Assembly: GCF_001424165.1 (NCBI RefSeq)
Contig: NZ_LMOJ01000022.1
Span: 211,882-275,881, forward strand
Reading direction: 5' to 3'
DNA length: 64,000 nt
Origin: Massilia sp. Leaf139
GTDB lineage: Bacteria > Pseudomonadota > Gammaproteobacteria > Burkholderiales > Burkholderiaceae_D
Of this stretch, positions 42,018-50,704 are shown one piece after another. Within the stretch, counting starts at the first letter, position 1. Each line of letters begins with the position of its first letter. The position numbers were made by a program, and so were the translations under genes. Under the pieces are notes generated by a model. The model saw only the letters and a program-made list of their open reading frames with translations, did no database searches and was not told the DNA's origin.

Positions 42018-42539
42018 ATGGAGACCAAGCGCAGATCCTTCCTGAAAGCCGGCCTGCTCGGCGCCTTCGTGCTGGCCGCGGGCGGCGGCATCTACCGCGC
42101 CGTCCATACGCCGGCGCCGCAACGTTTCGTGCTCGACGGCGAAGCGCGATCCGCGCTGGCGGCCATCGTGCCGGCCATGCTGGCGGGCGCATTGCCGACG
42201 CAGCCGGACGAACGGCGAACGGCGCTCGCCGCCACGATCGAGGGCGTGCATGCCGCCATCTCGAACCTGCCGCTCGCCGTGCAAAAGGAAGTGCAGGATC
42301 TGTTCGGCCTGCTCGCCCTGGCGCCGGCGCGGCGCCTGCTCACGGGCGTCACCAAGGGCTGGACGCAGGCCGATCCGAACGAGGTCGCGGCGTTTCTCCA
42401 GGACTGGCGCCTGCACCGCTTCGCCCTGCTGCGCAGCGCCTACGGCGCGCTGCACGACCTCACGCTCGGCGCCTGGTATGCGCAGCCGGCGTCGTGGAGC
42501 GCGATCGGTTATCCCGGCCCGATGAAGGAACTGTCCTGA
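42018..42539 (+). CDS. Tat-exported small subunit of GMC oxidoreductase
   Basis: A 173-residue protein with a twin-arginine signal (KRRSFLKAGLLGAFVLA). The mature part is helical. The position two bases upstream of a GMC flavoenzyme gene and the Tat signal match gluconate-2-dehydrogenase subunit 3-like small subunits, which are exported together with their flavin-bearing partner. AAGGATTCCCG precedes the ATG. The sequence itself gives little further information. Confidence 0.78.
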   Translation: METKRRSFLKAGLLGAFVLAAGGGIYRAVHTPAPQRFVLDGEARSALAAIVPAMLAGALPTQPDERRTALAATIEGVHAAISNLPLAVQKEVQDLFGLLALAPARRLLTGVTKGWTQADPNEVAAFLQDWRLHRFALLRSAYGALHDLTLGAWYAQPASWSAIGYPGPMKELS

Positions 42540-42541
42540 TC

Positions 42542-44194
42542 ATGACCGACACCACCATTCCCCTGACGCCCAAGGGCATCATCCCCGACCCGATCCAGGC
42601 CGGCCGCGCGCGCGGCTGGCGCATCGTCGACGCAGCCGCGTTCGATGCCGACCGCACGCTGGAAGCCGACGTCGTCATCGTCGGCAGCGGCGCCGGCGGC
42701 GGCGTCACGGCCGAGATCCTGGCGCTGGCGGGCTTGAAGGTCTTGATCGTGGAAGAGGGCGCACTGCGCTCGTCCTCGGATTTCAAGATGCGAGAGGCCG
42801 ACGCCTACCCCGCGCTGTACCAGGAATCGGCCGCGCGCCAGACGCTCGACAAGGGCGTCAAGATCCTGCAGGGCCGCACCGTCGGCGGCTCCACCACCGT
42901 CAACTGGACCTCGAGCTTCCGCACGCCCGAGGCCACCCTGAACCACTGGCGCGAGCGCTTCGGCCTGCGCGACTACGACGGCGCGGCGCTGGCGCCCTGG
43001 TTCGCCATGATGGAGGCGCGCCTGCACGTGGGCGACTGGCAGGCCCCGCCCAACGAGAACAACGATCTGCTGAAGCGCGGGCTGGACAAGCTCGGCATTG
43101 CCTCCGGCTTCATCCGCCGCAACGTGAAGGGCTGCTGGAACCTGGGCTATTGCGGCATGGGCTGTCCGACCAATGCCAAGCAGTCGATGCTGGTGACGAC
43201 GATCCCGTCGGCCCTCGACCATGGCGCGATCCTGGTCACGCGCGCCCGCGCCGAGCGCTTCGTGCTGCGCGGCGAGCGCGCCGACGAGCTGCTGTGCAGC
43301 GCGCTGACGCAGGACGGCGTGGCCGCCAGCGGCCGCGTGCTGCGCCTGCGCGCCAAACACTTCGTGGTGGCGGGCGGGGCGATCAACTCGCCGGCGCTGC
43401 TGCTGCGTTCCGGCGCACCCGACCCGAACGGATTGCTCGGCAAGCGCACCTTCCTGCATCCGACCCTGATTTCGGCCGGCCTCTTCCCGCAGCGCGTCAA
43501 TGCCTGGGCCGGCGCGCCGCAGACGGTGTATTCGGATCACTTCCTGGGTACGCAGCCGATTGACGGCGCCCTCGGCTACAAGCTGGAAGCGCCGCCGCTG
43601 CACCCGGTACTGCTGGCGACCACCCTGAACGGCTTCGGCGCCGGCCATGCGGAACTGATGCGCCAGTTCCCGCACATGCAGGGGATGCTGGCGCTGCTGC
43701 GCGACGGCTTCCACGAGCAATCCGCGGGCGGCGCCGTGCAGCTGAAGGACGGCGCGGGCGTGCTCGACTATCCTCTCAACGATTTTCTCTGGGACGGCGC
43801 GCGCCGCGCCCTGCTCACCATGGCCGAGATCCAGTTCGCGGCCGGCGCCACGGCCGTGCAGCCAGCGCACGAGACGGCGCGCCGCTACACTTCGTGGCAA
43901 GAGGCGAAACGCGAGATCGCCGCGCTGCCGCAGCGCCTGCACATGACGCGCGTGGCCTCGGCCCACGTGATGGGCGGCTGCACGATGGCGGACGACGAGG
44001 CGCGCGGCGTGACGGCGCCCGACGGCCGCTACCGGGGTTTGTCGAACCTGTCGGTGCACGACGGCTCGCTGTTCCCGACTTCGATCGGCGCCAATCCGCA
44101 GCTGTCCATCTACGGCATCACGGCGCGCCTGGCGAGCAATCTCGCCACCAGCCTGACCGGCAAGCCGGCGCCGAAGGTCGTGGCGAATGCGTGA
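42542..44194 (+). CDS. GMC-family FAD oxidoreductase
   Basis: A 550-residue glucose-methanol-choline oxidoreductase. The FAD-binding motif GSGAGGGVTAEILA (about 47-60), the second GMC region GRTVGGSTTVNW, a CWNLGYCGMGCPTNAK cysteine-bearing stretch, HVMGGCTMADD and the terminal GANPQLSIYGITARLA are present. It oxidises an alcohol or sugar-type substrate, probably in the periplasm after Tat co-export with the small subunit upstream. Cholesterol oxidase-like and long-chain alcohol oxidase-like members share this form. The stop overlaps the region of the next gene's start. Confidence 0.9.
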   Translation: MTDTTIPLTPKGIIPDPIQAGRARGWRIVDAAAFDADRTLEADVVIVGSGAGGGVTAEILALAGLKVLIVEEGALRSSSDFKMREADAYPALYQESAARQTLDKGVKILQGRTVGGSTTVNWTSSFRTPEATLNHWRERFGLRDYDGAALAPWFAMMEARLHVGDWQAPPNENNDLLKRGLDKLGIASGFIRRNVKGCWNLGYCGMGCPTNAKQSMLVTTIPSALDHGAILVTRARAERFVLRGERADELLCSALTQDGVAASGRVLRLRAKHFVVAGGAINSPALLLRSGAPDPNGLLGKRTFLHPTLISAGLFPQRVNAWAGAPQTVYSDHFLGTQPIDGALGYKLEAPPLHPVLLATTLNGFGAGHAELMRQFPHMQGMLALLRDGFHEQSAGGAVQLKDGAGVLDYPLNDFLWDGARRALLTMAEIQFAAGATAVQPAHETARRYTSWQEAKREIAALPQRLHMTRVASAHVMGGCTMADDEARGVTAPDGRYRGLSNLSVHDGSLFPTSIGANPQLSIYGITARLASNLATSLTGKPAPKVVANA

Positions 44195-44208
44195 AGAGAA
44201 TGCATGAC

Positions 44209-45537
44209 ATGAGCACGGGCGCGCGCATGAGTGCCAGGCGCATGCTGCGCTGGATCCTGGCCCTGCAGCTGGCCAGCGTGGCCGCCATTGCCTTTGCCTC
44301 CTGGCGCTGGGGCGGCCTGCCGCCCTGGGCGGCGCTGGCGCTCGGCCTGGCCTGCGTGGTGCTGGTGCGCCTCGTCATCAACATGAACAACTTCGTCCTC
44401 GCCGCCTGCTTCGCCAGCCCGACGCCGGGCGAATTTCGCCTGAGCCCCCGCCAGCGCCTGCGCCTGCTGGCCGAGGAGTTCAGGAGCAGCATGCTCACCA
44501 CCTCCTGGTTCATGCCGCGCACCCATGCCTGCCGCCACATCGAGCCGGACGCGCAGGGCGTGCCGGTGCTGCTGGTGCACGGCTACGGCTGCAACAGCGG
44601 CTACTGGCGCTACCTGATCCCGCGCCTGGAGCGTAACTTCATCAGCTACGCCAGCATCGACCTGGAGCCGGTGGGCGGCCCGATCGACGGCTATGTGCCG
44701 GCCTTCCAGCGCGCCGTCGAGGACTTGTGCGCCGCTACCGGCGCGCCGCGCATCGCCATCGTCGCCCACAGCATGGGCGGCCTGGTGGCGCGCGCCTGGA
44801 TGCGTGCCCACGGCAGCGGCCGCGTGGCGCGCGTCATCACGCTCGGCTCGCCGCACCATGGCACCGGCCTGGCGCAATTCGGGCTCGGCGCGAACGCGGC
44901 GCAGATGCGGCGCGTGCACGGCGCGGCCTGCGGCTGGCTGTGCGAGCTGGCTGCGAGCGAAGATGCAGAGCGGCGCGCGCTGATCACCTCGATCTTCAGC
45001 CACCATGACAACATCGTCTCGCCGCAGACCTCGAGCGTGCTGGAAGGCGCGCGCAACATCGCTTTGGGCGGCGTCGGCCATGTGGCGCTGGGCTGCAACG
45101 CGGGCGTGCTCGATACGGTGATGGAGGAGCTGGGCGCATTGGCGCCGGCCAGCGCAGCGCCGCCGGCGCTGCTGCTGGTCGACGACGACGCCTTCATGCT
45201 CGAGCTGCTGCGCGACACGGTGGCAGGGCAGGGCTGGCGCGTGCTGAGCGCGGCCTCCGGCGCCGAGGCGCAGGCCGTGCTGGAGCGCGAGTCCGTCGCC
45301 GTCATCCTCAGCGACCACCTGATGCCGGGCATGTCCGGGGCCGATCTGCTGGCGCAGGCGCGTCGCCTGCATCCGGACAGCGTGCGCATCCTGCTGTCGG
45401 CCGCCGGCGACGACGCGGCACTGCGCGCGGCGCTCGAACGGGGCGACGCCGACGCCTATCTCGCCAAGCCCTGGCGCGCCGACGCCCTGCTGGCGCTGCT
45501 GCACGAGGCCTTCGCAGGACGCGCCCGCGCCGTTTAG
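44209..45537 (+). CDS. Lipase-type alpha/beta hydrolase fused to a response-regulator receiver domain
   Basis: A 442-residue fusion. Two membrane helices (about 13-33 and 40-60) lead to a lipase-like alpha/beta hydrolase (about 115-305). It has HGYG, the nucleophile elbow AHSMGG (Ser188), and likely partners Asp267 (SHHDNIV) and His291 (GVGHVALG). Residues about 320-440 are a complete receiver domain: acidic pocket Asp325-327, phospho-acceptor Asp369 (SDHLMPGM), Ser397 and Lys420 (AKPW). No histidine kinase is adjacent. The start could be 44200 or 44209. It forms an operon with the GMC genes, which suggests lipid or sterol-like substrates. Confidence 0.82.
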   Translation: MSTGARMSARRMLRWILALQLASVAAIAFASWRWGGLPPWAALALGLACVVLVRLVINMNNFVLAACFASPTPGEFRLSPRQRLRLLAEEFRSSMLTTSWFMPRTHACRHIEPDAQGVPVLLVHGYGCNSGYWRYLIPRLERNFISYASIDLEPVGGPIDGYVPAFQRAVEDLCAATGAPRIAIVAHSMGGLVARAWMRAHGSGRVARVITLGSPHHGTGLAQFGLGANAAQMRRVHGAACGWLCELAASEDAERRALITSIFSHHDNIVSPQTSSVLEGARNIALGGVGHVALGCNAGVLDTVMEELGALAPASAAPPALLLVDDDAFMLELLRDTVAGQGWRVLSAASGAEAQAVLERESVAVILSDHLMPGMSGADLLAQARRLHPDSVRILLSAAGDDAALRAALERGDADAYLAKPWRADALLALLHEAFAGRARAV

Positions 45538-45589
45538 AATGCGGCTTCTATCGTGCAGACCTACAATGGCCTGAACAGCAGAGGAAGCC

Positions 45590-46090
45590 ATGACCAAGAA
45601 TATCGAAGAACTCGAGCAGGAAGAAGAAGCGCTGTCGCGTGCGGTGCGCAGCTCGGCCCAGCAGATCTGGCAAGCCGGCCTGGGCGCCTTTGCCAAGGCC
45701 CAGCAGGCGGGCGGCCGTGAATTCACCCGTCTCGTGCGCGACGGCAGCGAACTGCAAAAGCGCGCGCGCTCGGTCGAGGATGCAACCGACACCGTGGCGC
45801 GCAAGGCCGAACGCTCCAGCCGCCGCGCCTCCGGCACCTGGGGCAAGCTGGAGCAGGTGTTCGAGGAACGCGTGGCGCGCGCGCTGGCCACCATCGGCGT
45901 GCCCGCGCGCAGCGAGATGGAGGCGCTGAACCACCGCATCGACGAACTGGAGCGCATGCTGGCCGAGCTGGCGGGCGAGCACCTGCAGAGGAAGGCCGCC
46001 AAGCCGGCGGCAAGGAAAGCCGCCCCGGTCAAGCCGCCCGCCAAGCGCCCGACGGCAAAGCGCAGCGCCGGCAAAGGCAACGCCGGCTGA
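45590..46090 (+). CDS. Phasin / PHA granule-associated protein (PhaI/PhaF type)
   Basis: A 166-residue phasin. Residues about 10-115 form the amphipathic phasin domain (VRSSAQQIWQAGLGAFAKAQQAGGREFTRLV and EERVARALATIGVPARSEMEALNHRIDELERML). The C-terminus is Lys/Ala/Pro-rich (AKPAARKAAPVKPPAKRP), a histone-H1-like tail as in PhaF, which binds DNA and helps segregate granules. AGAGGAAGCC precedes the ATG. A TetR-family regulator follows. Confidence 0.88.
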   Translation: MTKNIEELEQEEEALSRAVRSSAQQIWQAGLGAFAKAQQAGGREFTRLVRDGSELQKRARSVEDATDTVARKAERSSRRASGTWGKLEQVFEERVARALATIGVPARSEMEALNHRIDELERMLAELAGEHLQRKAAKPAARKAAPVKPPAKRPTAKRSAGKGNAG

Positions 46091-46179
46091 ACCGAAATTC
46101 GCACGACCGTGCCAAAGCGCTGCCGCCGGCATCCGGTTCGGTGATATGCTTGCGGCAGACACCACCTACGCCGCCATCC

Positions 46180-46869
46180 ATGCTACAGAAAGCTCCGCGC
46201 CGCACCCGTGAACGCATCCTCGAGCTCTCGCTCAGGCTGTTCAACGAGTTCGGCGAGCCGAACATCACGACGACCGTCATTGCCGAGGAGATGAACATCT
46301 CGCCCGGCAACCTGTACTACCATTTCCGTAACAAGGACGACATCGTCAATTCGATCTTCGTGCAGTTCGAGGCCGAGATCGAGCGCATCCTGACGGTGCC
46401 GGCGGGACGGCGCTCGAACATGGAAGACGTCTGGCTTTACCTGCACCTGATGTTCGAGCTGATCTGGCGCTACCGCTTTTTCTACCGCGACCTCAACGAC
46501 CTGCTGTCGCGCAACCGCAAGCTCGAACTGCACTTCAAGGCCATCCTCGCCCACAAGATCAAGGTCGCGCGCCAGCTCTGCGAAGACCTGCGCAGCGAGC
46601 AGTCGCTGGAAGCTTCCGACCAGCAGATCGGCGCAATGGCGACCAACATGGTGGTCGTCGCCACCTACTGGCTCTCCTACGAATACGTGCGCAACCCGCG
46701 CAAGTACAGCGAGCAGCAGGCCATTGCCGACGCGCTCGCGCGCGGCTGCTACCAGGTGCTGTCGATGCTCGGGCCGTATCTGCGCGGGGATACGCGGCTG
46801 CTGTTCGAGAAGCTGTCCGAGGAATACCTTAAAAAGCTGCCCGACGAGGGCCGCGATCCGAGCGCCTGA
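46180..46869 (+). CDS. TetR/AcrR-family transcriptional regulator
   Basis: A 229-residue regulator. The N-terminal HTH (about 7-54) reads RRTRERILELSLRLFNEFGEPNITTTVIAEEMNISPGNLYYHFRNKDDIV, a textbook TetR domain. The ligand domain is long and ends in a Lys-rich tail. It follows the phasin gene by 90 bp and precedes a LOG-family gene by 22 bp. This subgroup (NISPGNLYYHF) is frequent near PHA and fatty-acid genes, so control of the phasin gene is plausible, but this is inference. Confidence 0.88.
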   Translation: MLQKAPRRTRERILELSLRLFNEFGEPNITTTVIAEEMNISPGNLYYHFRNKDDIVNSIFVQFEAEIERILTVPAGRRSNMEDVWLYLHLMFELIWRYRFFYRDLNDLLSRNRKLELHFKAILAHKIKVARQLCEDLRSEQSLEASDQQIGAMATNMVVVATYWLSYEYVRNPRKYSEQQAIADALARGCYQVLSMLGPYLRGDTRLLFEKLSEEYLKKLPDEGRDPSA

Positions 46870-46891
46870 GCGCACCCATTCTGGAATACCG

Positions 46892-47437
46892 ATGAAATCC
46901 ATCGCTGTCTACTGCGGCGCCTCCAACGGCGCCAAGCCCCTGTATGCCGACGCCGCGCGCAGCCTCGCGCGCGTACTGGTCGAACACAACATCGCCCTCG
47001 TCTACGGCGGCGGCAAGGTCGGCCTGATGGGCGTGATCGCGGACGAAGTCCTGCGCCTCGGCGGCGAAGCCACCGGCGTCATCCCGCGCGCCCTGGTCGA
47101 GCGCGAAGTCGGCCATGCCGGCCTGACGCGCCTGTTCGTGGTAAAGGACATGCACGAACGCAAAGCCATGATGGCCGAGCTGTCGGAAGGCTTCATCGCC
47201 ATGCCGGGCGGCTTCGGCACGCTGGAAGAGCTGTTCGAGATGGTGACCTGGGCGCAGCTGGGGATTCACGCCAAGCCGATCGGGCTGTTGAATGCCGGCG
47301 GTTTCTACGATGGGCTGGTGGGATTCGCAAGGCACCAGGTGGAGGAGGGGTTCGTGCGGCCCGGTCATGCCGAATTGATGCACGTGGATGCGGATGCGGA
47401 GGCGCTGGTCAAGCGCCTGCGTGCAGCGCAGCTGTAA
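46892..47437 (+). CDS. LOG-family cytokinin riboside 5'-monophosphate phosphoribohydrolase-like protein
   Basis: A 181-residue Rossmann-fold protein with the LOG signature: GGGKVGLMG and PGGFGTLEELFEMVTWAQLG. In plants and bacteria such proteins release the base from nucleoside 5'-monophosphates (AMP or cytokinin nucleotides). The length is typical of the short LOG subgroup (TIGR00730). It follows the TetR gene by 22 bp and is followed by a long REP-like hairpin. Confidence 0.9.
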   Translation: MKSIAVYCGASNGAKPLYADAARSLARVLVEHNIALVYGGGKVGLMGVIADEVLRLGGEATGVIPRALVEREVGHAGLTRLFVVKDMHERKAMMAELSEGFIAMPGGFGTLEELFEMVTWAQLGIHAKPIGLLNAGGFYDGLVGFARHQVEEGFVRPGHAELMHVDADAEALVKRLRAAQL

Positions 47438-47453
47438 TCGACTGCGCAGACCC

Positions 47454-47507
47454 GTAGGGGTGGGCGGGAAAACAGTCCACAGGACTGTTTTCCCCCGCCC
47501 ACCCTAC
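47454..47507. repeat. Long REP-like hairpin and convergent terminator
   Basis: GTAGGGGTGGGCGGG...CCCGCCCACCCTAC encloses a 10-bp inner stem (AAAACAGTCC / GGACTGTTTT) around ACA. The whole 54 bp folds on itself. It lies between a plus-strand and a minus-strand gene end and probably stops transcription from both. Confidence 0.8.
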
Positions 47508-47538
47508 GTCGCAGTGAGCGGAGATTCGCGATGTTTAT

Positions 47539-50253
47539 TTACGCCAGCGCCAAACGCCGCGGCCGCTCCAGCTCCAGTGCATACGCTTCCAGCATGTCGA
47601 CGATATCGTCCGCCCCTACCGGCTTGCTGAACAAATACCCCTGCATCTCGTCGCACTCGTTCTCGCGCAGGAAGGCGCGCTGCTGCTCGGTCTCGACGCC
47701 TTCGGCGATCACGCGCAGGTTCAGCTTGTGGCCGAGCGAGATCACGGCCATGGCAATCGCCTGGTCGTCCGGGTTGTCGGCCAGTTCGCTGACAAAACTC
47801 TTGTCGATCTTCAGGCGGCTGATCGGGAAGGTCTTCAGCGAGGACAGGCTCGAATAACCGGTGCCGAAGTCGTCGATCGACAGCGACACGCCCATCGCCT
47901 CCAGCTCGCGCATCTTGGCGACCGATTTGTGCAGGTCGCGCATGATCAGGCTTTCGGTCACTTCCAGTTCCAGCAGTTCCGGCGCCAGGCGCGTGTCGCG
48001 CAGGGCGGCGGCCACGCGTTCGACCAGGCGGGCTTCCTCGAACTGGCGCGCCGAGACGTTGACCGACATGGTCACCGGCGGCAGGCCGGCGTCGACCCAG
48101 GCGCGCGCCTGGCGGCAGGCTTCGCGCACCACCCAGTCGCCGATCTCGACGATCAGGCCGCTCTCTTCGGCCAGGCCGATGAAGCGCTGCGGCGGCACCA
48201 TTCCCTGTTCCGGATGCTGCCAGCGGATCAGCGCCTCCACGCCGAACACGCGGCCCGTGCGCAAGTCGACCTTCGGCTGGTACAGCAGGCGGAAGCCGTT
48301 GTCGGCGGCCCCCTCATGGGTGGCCTGGACGGCATGGCGCAGGCCGTCGAGCAGCACCAGCTTTTCCTCGACGCTGGCATTCATTTCGCGCGCGTAGAAC
48401 TGGAAGTTGTTGCTGCCCAGGTCCTTGGCGCGGTACATCGCGGCATCGGCGTTCATCAGGAGGGCGCTGGCGTCGTGGCCGTCGCGCGGGTACATCACCA
48501 CGCCCATGCTGCAGCTGACTTGCACCGCCTGGCCGGCTACCTGCACCGGTTCGGTCACGGCGACGCGGATCTTTTCCAGCAGCGGCGCCAGCGCGCCCGG
48601 CTCGTGGCCCTGGTCGGGCAGCAGGATCACGAATTCGTCGCCGCCGAAGCGCGCCAGCGTGTCGCTGCGGCGCAGGCAGGCGCCCATGCGCTTGCTGACC
48701 GCCTTGAGCAGTTCGTCGCCGGCCTTGTGGCCCAGGCCGTCGTTGATCAGCTTGAAACCGTCGAGATCGACGAAGGCGAGGGCGACCGCGTTGCCGTGGC
48801 GCGCCGCGTTGTGGATGGCCTGTTCGATCCGGTCGTGCATCAGGTTGCGGTTCGGCAGGCCGGTCAGCTCGTCGTGGTGCGCCATGTGGAAGATGCGTTC
48901 CTCGACCTGCTTGCGCTCGGTGATGTCGCGCACGATGACGACCACGCCGTCCTCGACGGCGACCACCTGGCGGTGCAGCCAGCGTCCGGCCGCATCGCGT
49001 TCGGAGCCCTGCCATTCGCCTTCGCGCGGCTTGCCGTCCTGGGCCACGAGCGCCAGGTCGTCGAAGATGCCGTTGCTGCGGTAGTGGGGGAACATGTCGC
49101 ACAGGAGCATGCCCTGCATCTGCTCGCGCGGCAGGCCGATGAAGCTTTCGGCGCGCGAGTTGGTCGCCTCGACGATGAAGTCGACCACGGCGTCGCCGGG
49201 GCCGCGCACGCTGCGCAGCACGAAGAAGGCGTCCAGGCTGCCTTCGGAGGCGGCGGCATAGGTTTCCTGGGCGCGGCGCGCGCGGCGCCGTGCGCGCGCC
49301 AGCTGCCAGGCCCAGCCCGCGACCACGGCCACCACCAGGAACAGCAGGGCGGTGGCGCTGCTCGCGGCCAGCAGGTAGGTCTGGCGCTTGGCCTCGAAGG
49401 GCGCGAACTGCTCCTCGCGCGACAGGCCGACCACGATCGCCAGCGGGAAGCCGTGCAGGCGCTGCACGCTGGTGTAGCGCGCCACGCCGTCCGGCCCCTT
49501 GTGCAGGCTGACACCGCCGCCGGCGCTGCCCAGTTCGATGCGCTGGCCCCAGCTCACGTTCTCGCCCACGCGCAGCGCGCGCATCAGGCCGTCGACGCCG
49601 GCCAGGCCGAGCATGCCCTGCTCGCCGTCGCGCGAGCGTTCGTAGGCGCTGGTGAAATAGGACGGATCGGCTTCGACGATGGCCACGCCGGCGAAGCGCC
49701 CGGCCTTGTCGTTGATGCGGCGCGTGAAGTGGATGTGCGGTTCGGCCTTGGCGGGGTCGCCGACGGTCGCGCCCACGAACGGCAGGTCGACGTCGTTATT
49801 GCGGTGATAGAGGAAGTAGGCGGTGCCGGAAACGTCGTGCGCGCTGTCCTCGGGATTGCTGGCGACGACGCGGCCGTTGCGGTCGGCGATGGCGACGACG
49901 AAGACCAGTCCCGGCGGCAGCAAGCCTTGCGCGCGCAGCACCGGCAGGGCGCCTTCCGCGCCGTTCAGTTCGACGGCATACTTGAGCACCTTGAGGGTCT
50001 GGTCGATCCCGTTCAGGCTGCGCGCCATCTGCGCTTCGTAGGTTTCGACCCGCTCCAGCGTCGCCGCATGGACGGCGTCGTGGGCGGCAGCGCGGTCGGC
50101 GTCGATCACGCGCAGGGTCAGGATCCACATGCCGATCACCAGCAGGATCGCGAACAGCGGCAACGAGATATGGGTGTCGAGGCCGCGCCCGAGCCAGCGC
50201 GCCAGCGCCGAACGCCGGGCCTGCATGCGGGGGGAGGGAGAGCGTGAAAACAT
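47539..50253 (-). CDS. Cache/PAS GGDEF-EAL membrane protein
   Basis: A 904-residue inner-membrane cyclic di-GMP enzyme. A membrane helix (31-50), a periplasmic Cache-like sensor (about 55-290), a second helix (about 295-317) and a PAS domain (about 330-445) lead to GGDEF (537-541, inhibition site RxxD 528-531) and EAL (673-675, with NVSARQF, ES, DDFGTGYSSL, KIDKSF and EGVE). Both catalytic signatures look intact, so it may make and break cyclic di-GMP or act as a phosphodiesterase tuned by GTP. It is the last gene of an operon with a phosphate-binding-like and a porin-like protein. Confidence 0.92.
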   Translation of the reverse strand: MFSRSPSPRMQARRSALARWLGRGLDTHISLPLFAILLVIGMWILTLRVIDADRAAAHDAVHAATLERVETYEAQMARSLNGIDQTLKVLKYAVELNGAEGALPVLRAQGLLPPGLVFVVAIADRNGRVVASNPEDSAHDVSGTAYFLYHRNNDVDLPFVGATVGDPAKAEPHIHFTRRINDKAGRFAGVAIVEADPSYFTSAYERSRDGEQGMLGLAGVDGLMRALRVGENVSWGQRIELGSAGGGVSLHKGPDGVARYTSVQRLHGFPLAIVVGLSREEQFAPFEAKRQTYLLAASSATALLFLVVAVVAGWAWQLARARRRARRAQETYAAASEGSLDAFFVLRSVRGPGDAVVDFIVEATNSRAESFIGLPREQMQGMLLCDMFPHYRSNGIFDDLALVAQDGKPREGEWQGSERDAAGRWLHRQVVAVEDGVVVIVRDITERKQVEERIFHMAHHDELTGLPNRNLMHDRIEQAIHNAARHGNAVALAFVDLDGFKLINDGLGHKAGDELLKAVSKRMGACLRRSDTLARFGGDEFVILLPDQGHEPGALAPLLEKIRVAVTEPVQVAGQAVQVSCSMGVVMYPRDGHDASALLMNADAAMYRAKDLGSNNFQFYAREMNASVEEKLVLLDGLRHAVQATHEGAADNGFRLLYQPKVDLRTGRVFGVEALIRWQHPEQGMVPPQRFIGLAEESGLIVEIGDWVVREACRQARAWVDAGLPPVTMSVNVSARQFEEARLVERVAAALRDTRLAPELLELEVTESLIMRDLHKSVAKMRELEAMGVSLSIDDFGTGYSSLSSLKTFPISRLKIDKSFVSELADNPDDQAIAMAVISLGHKLNLRVIAEGVETEQQRAFLRENECDEMQGYLFSKPVGADDIVDMLEAYALELERPRRLALA

Positions 50254-50263
50254 GGACGGCCTT

Positions 50264-50695
50264 TCAATGCACCAGCAGGACGGCGCGCACGCTCGGATCG
50301 AGCGCCTCGCGCTCGATATAGCCGACCAGGGTCGGATCCTCGGCCACGGCCTTGCGCACGGCGGCGTTGCCGGCCAGCTCGCGCGGCGGCTGGCCGCGGC
50401 CGGTGAACACCATCTTCGACCAGTGCGCCTTCAGCAGGGCCGGGGACTTGCCGGCCACGCGCAGGTAGAACTGGTCGCGTTCGGGCGTGCCGATCGGCTG
50501 GTCGAGCGCGCTGGCGATGGCGCCGTTCGGAAAGCGCGGCGACTGGCCGAGGAAGATCGCGGCGACCTGATCGGGACGCAGGGCCTCGACCGGGCTGCGC
50601 GCGGAAACGATCACCACCAGTTCGCCGGCCTGCGCGACGGCGCCGGACAAGGCGAGGAGGGCTGCTGCGAGCAGCTTCGCATGACGAAGTCTCAT
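50264..50695 (-). CDS. PstS-like periplasmic substrate-binding protein
   Basis: A 143-residue secreted protein (signal peptide cleaved near AQA-G). It resembles the short PBP-like proteins of phosphate ABC type: VVIVSARSPVEALRPDQVAAIFLGQSPRFPNG, PIGTPERDQFYLRVAGKSPALLKAHWSKMVFTGRG and PPRELAGNAAVRKAVAEDPTLVGYIE. It is too short for a full PstS. Gaps of 9 and 10 bp join it to its neighbours. It probably delivers a ligand signal to the Cache domain of the GGDEF-EAL protein, a pattern seen in other proteobacteria; the ligand is unknown. Confidence 0.82.
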   Translation of the reverse strand: MRLRHAKLLAAALLALSGAVAQAGELVVIVSARSPVEALRPDQVAAIFLGQSPRFPNGAIASALDQPIGTPERDQFYLRVAGKSPALLKAHWSKMVFTGRGQPPRELAGNAAVRKAVAEDPTLVGYIEREALDPSVRAVLLVH

Positions 50696-50704
50696 ACTGC
50701 CCCC

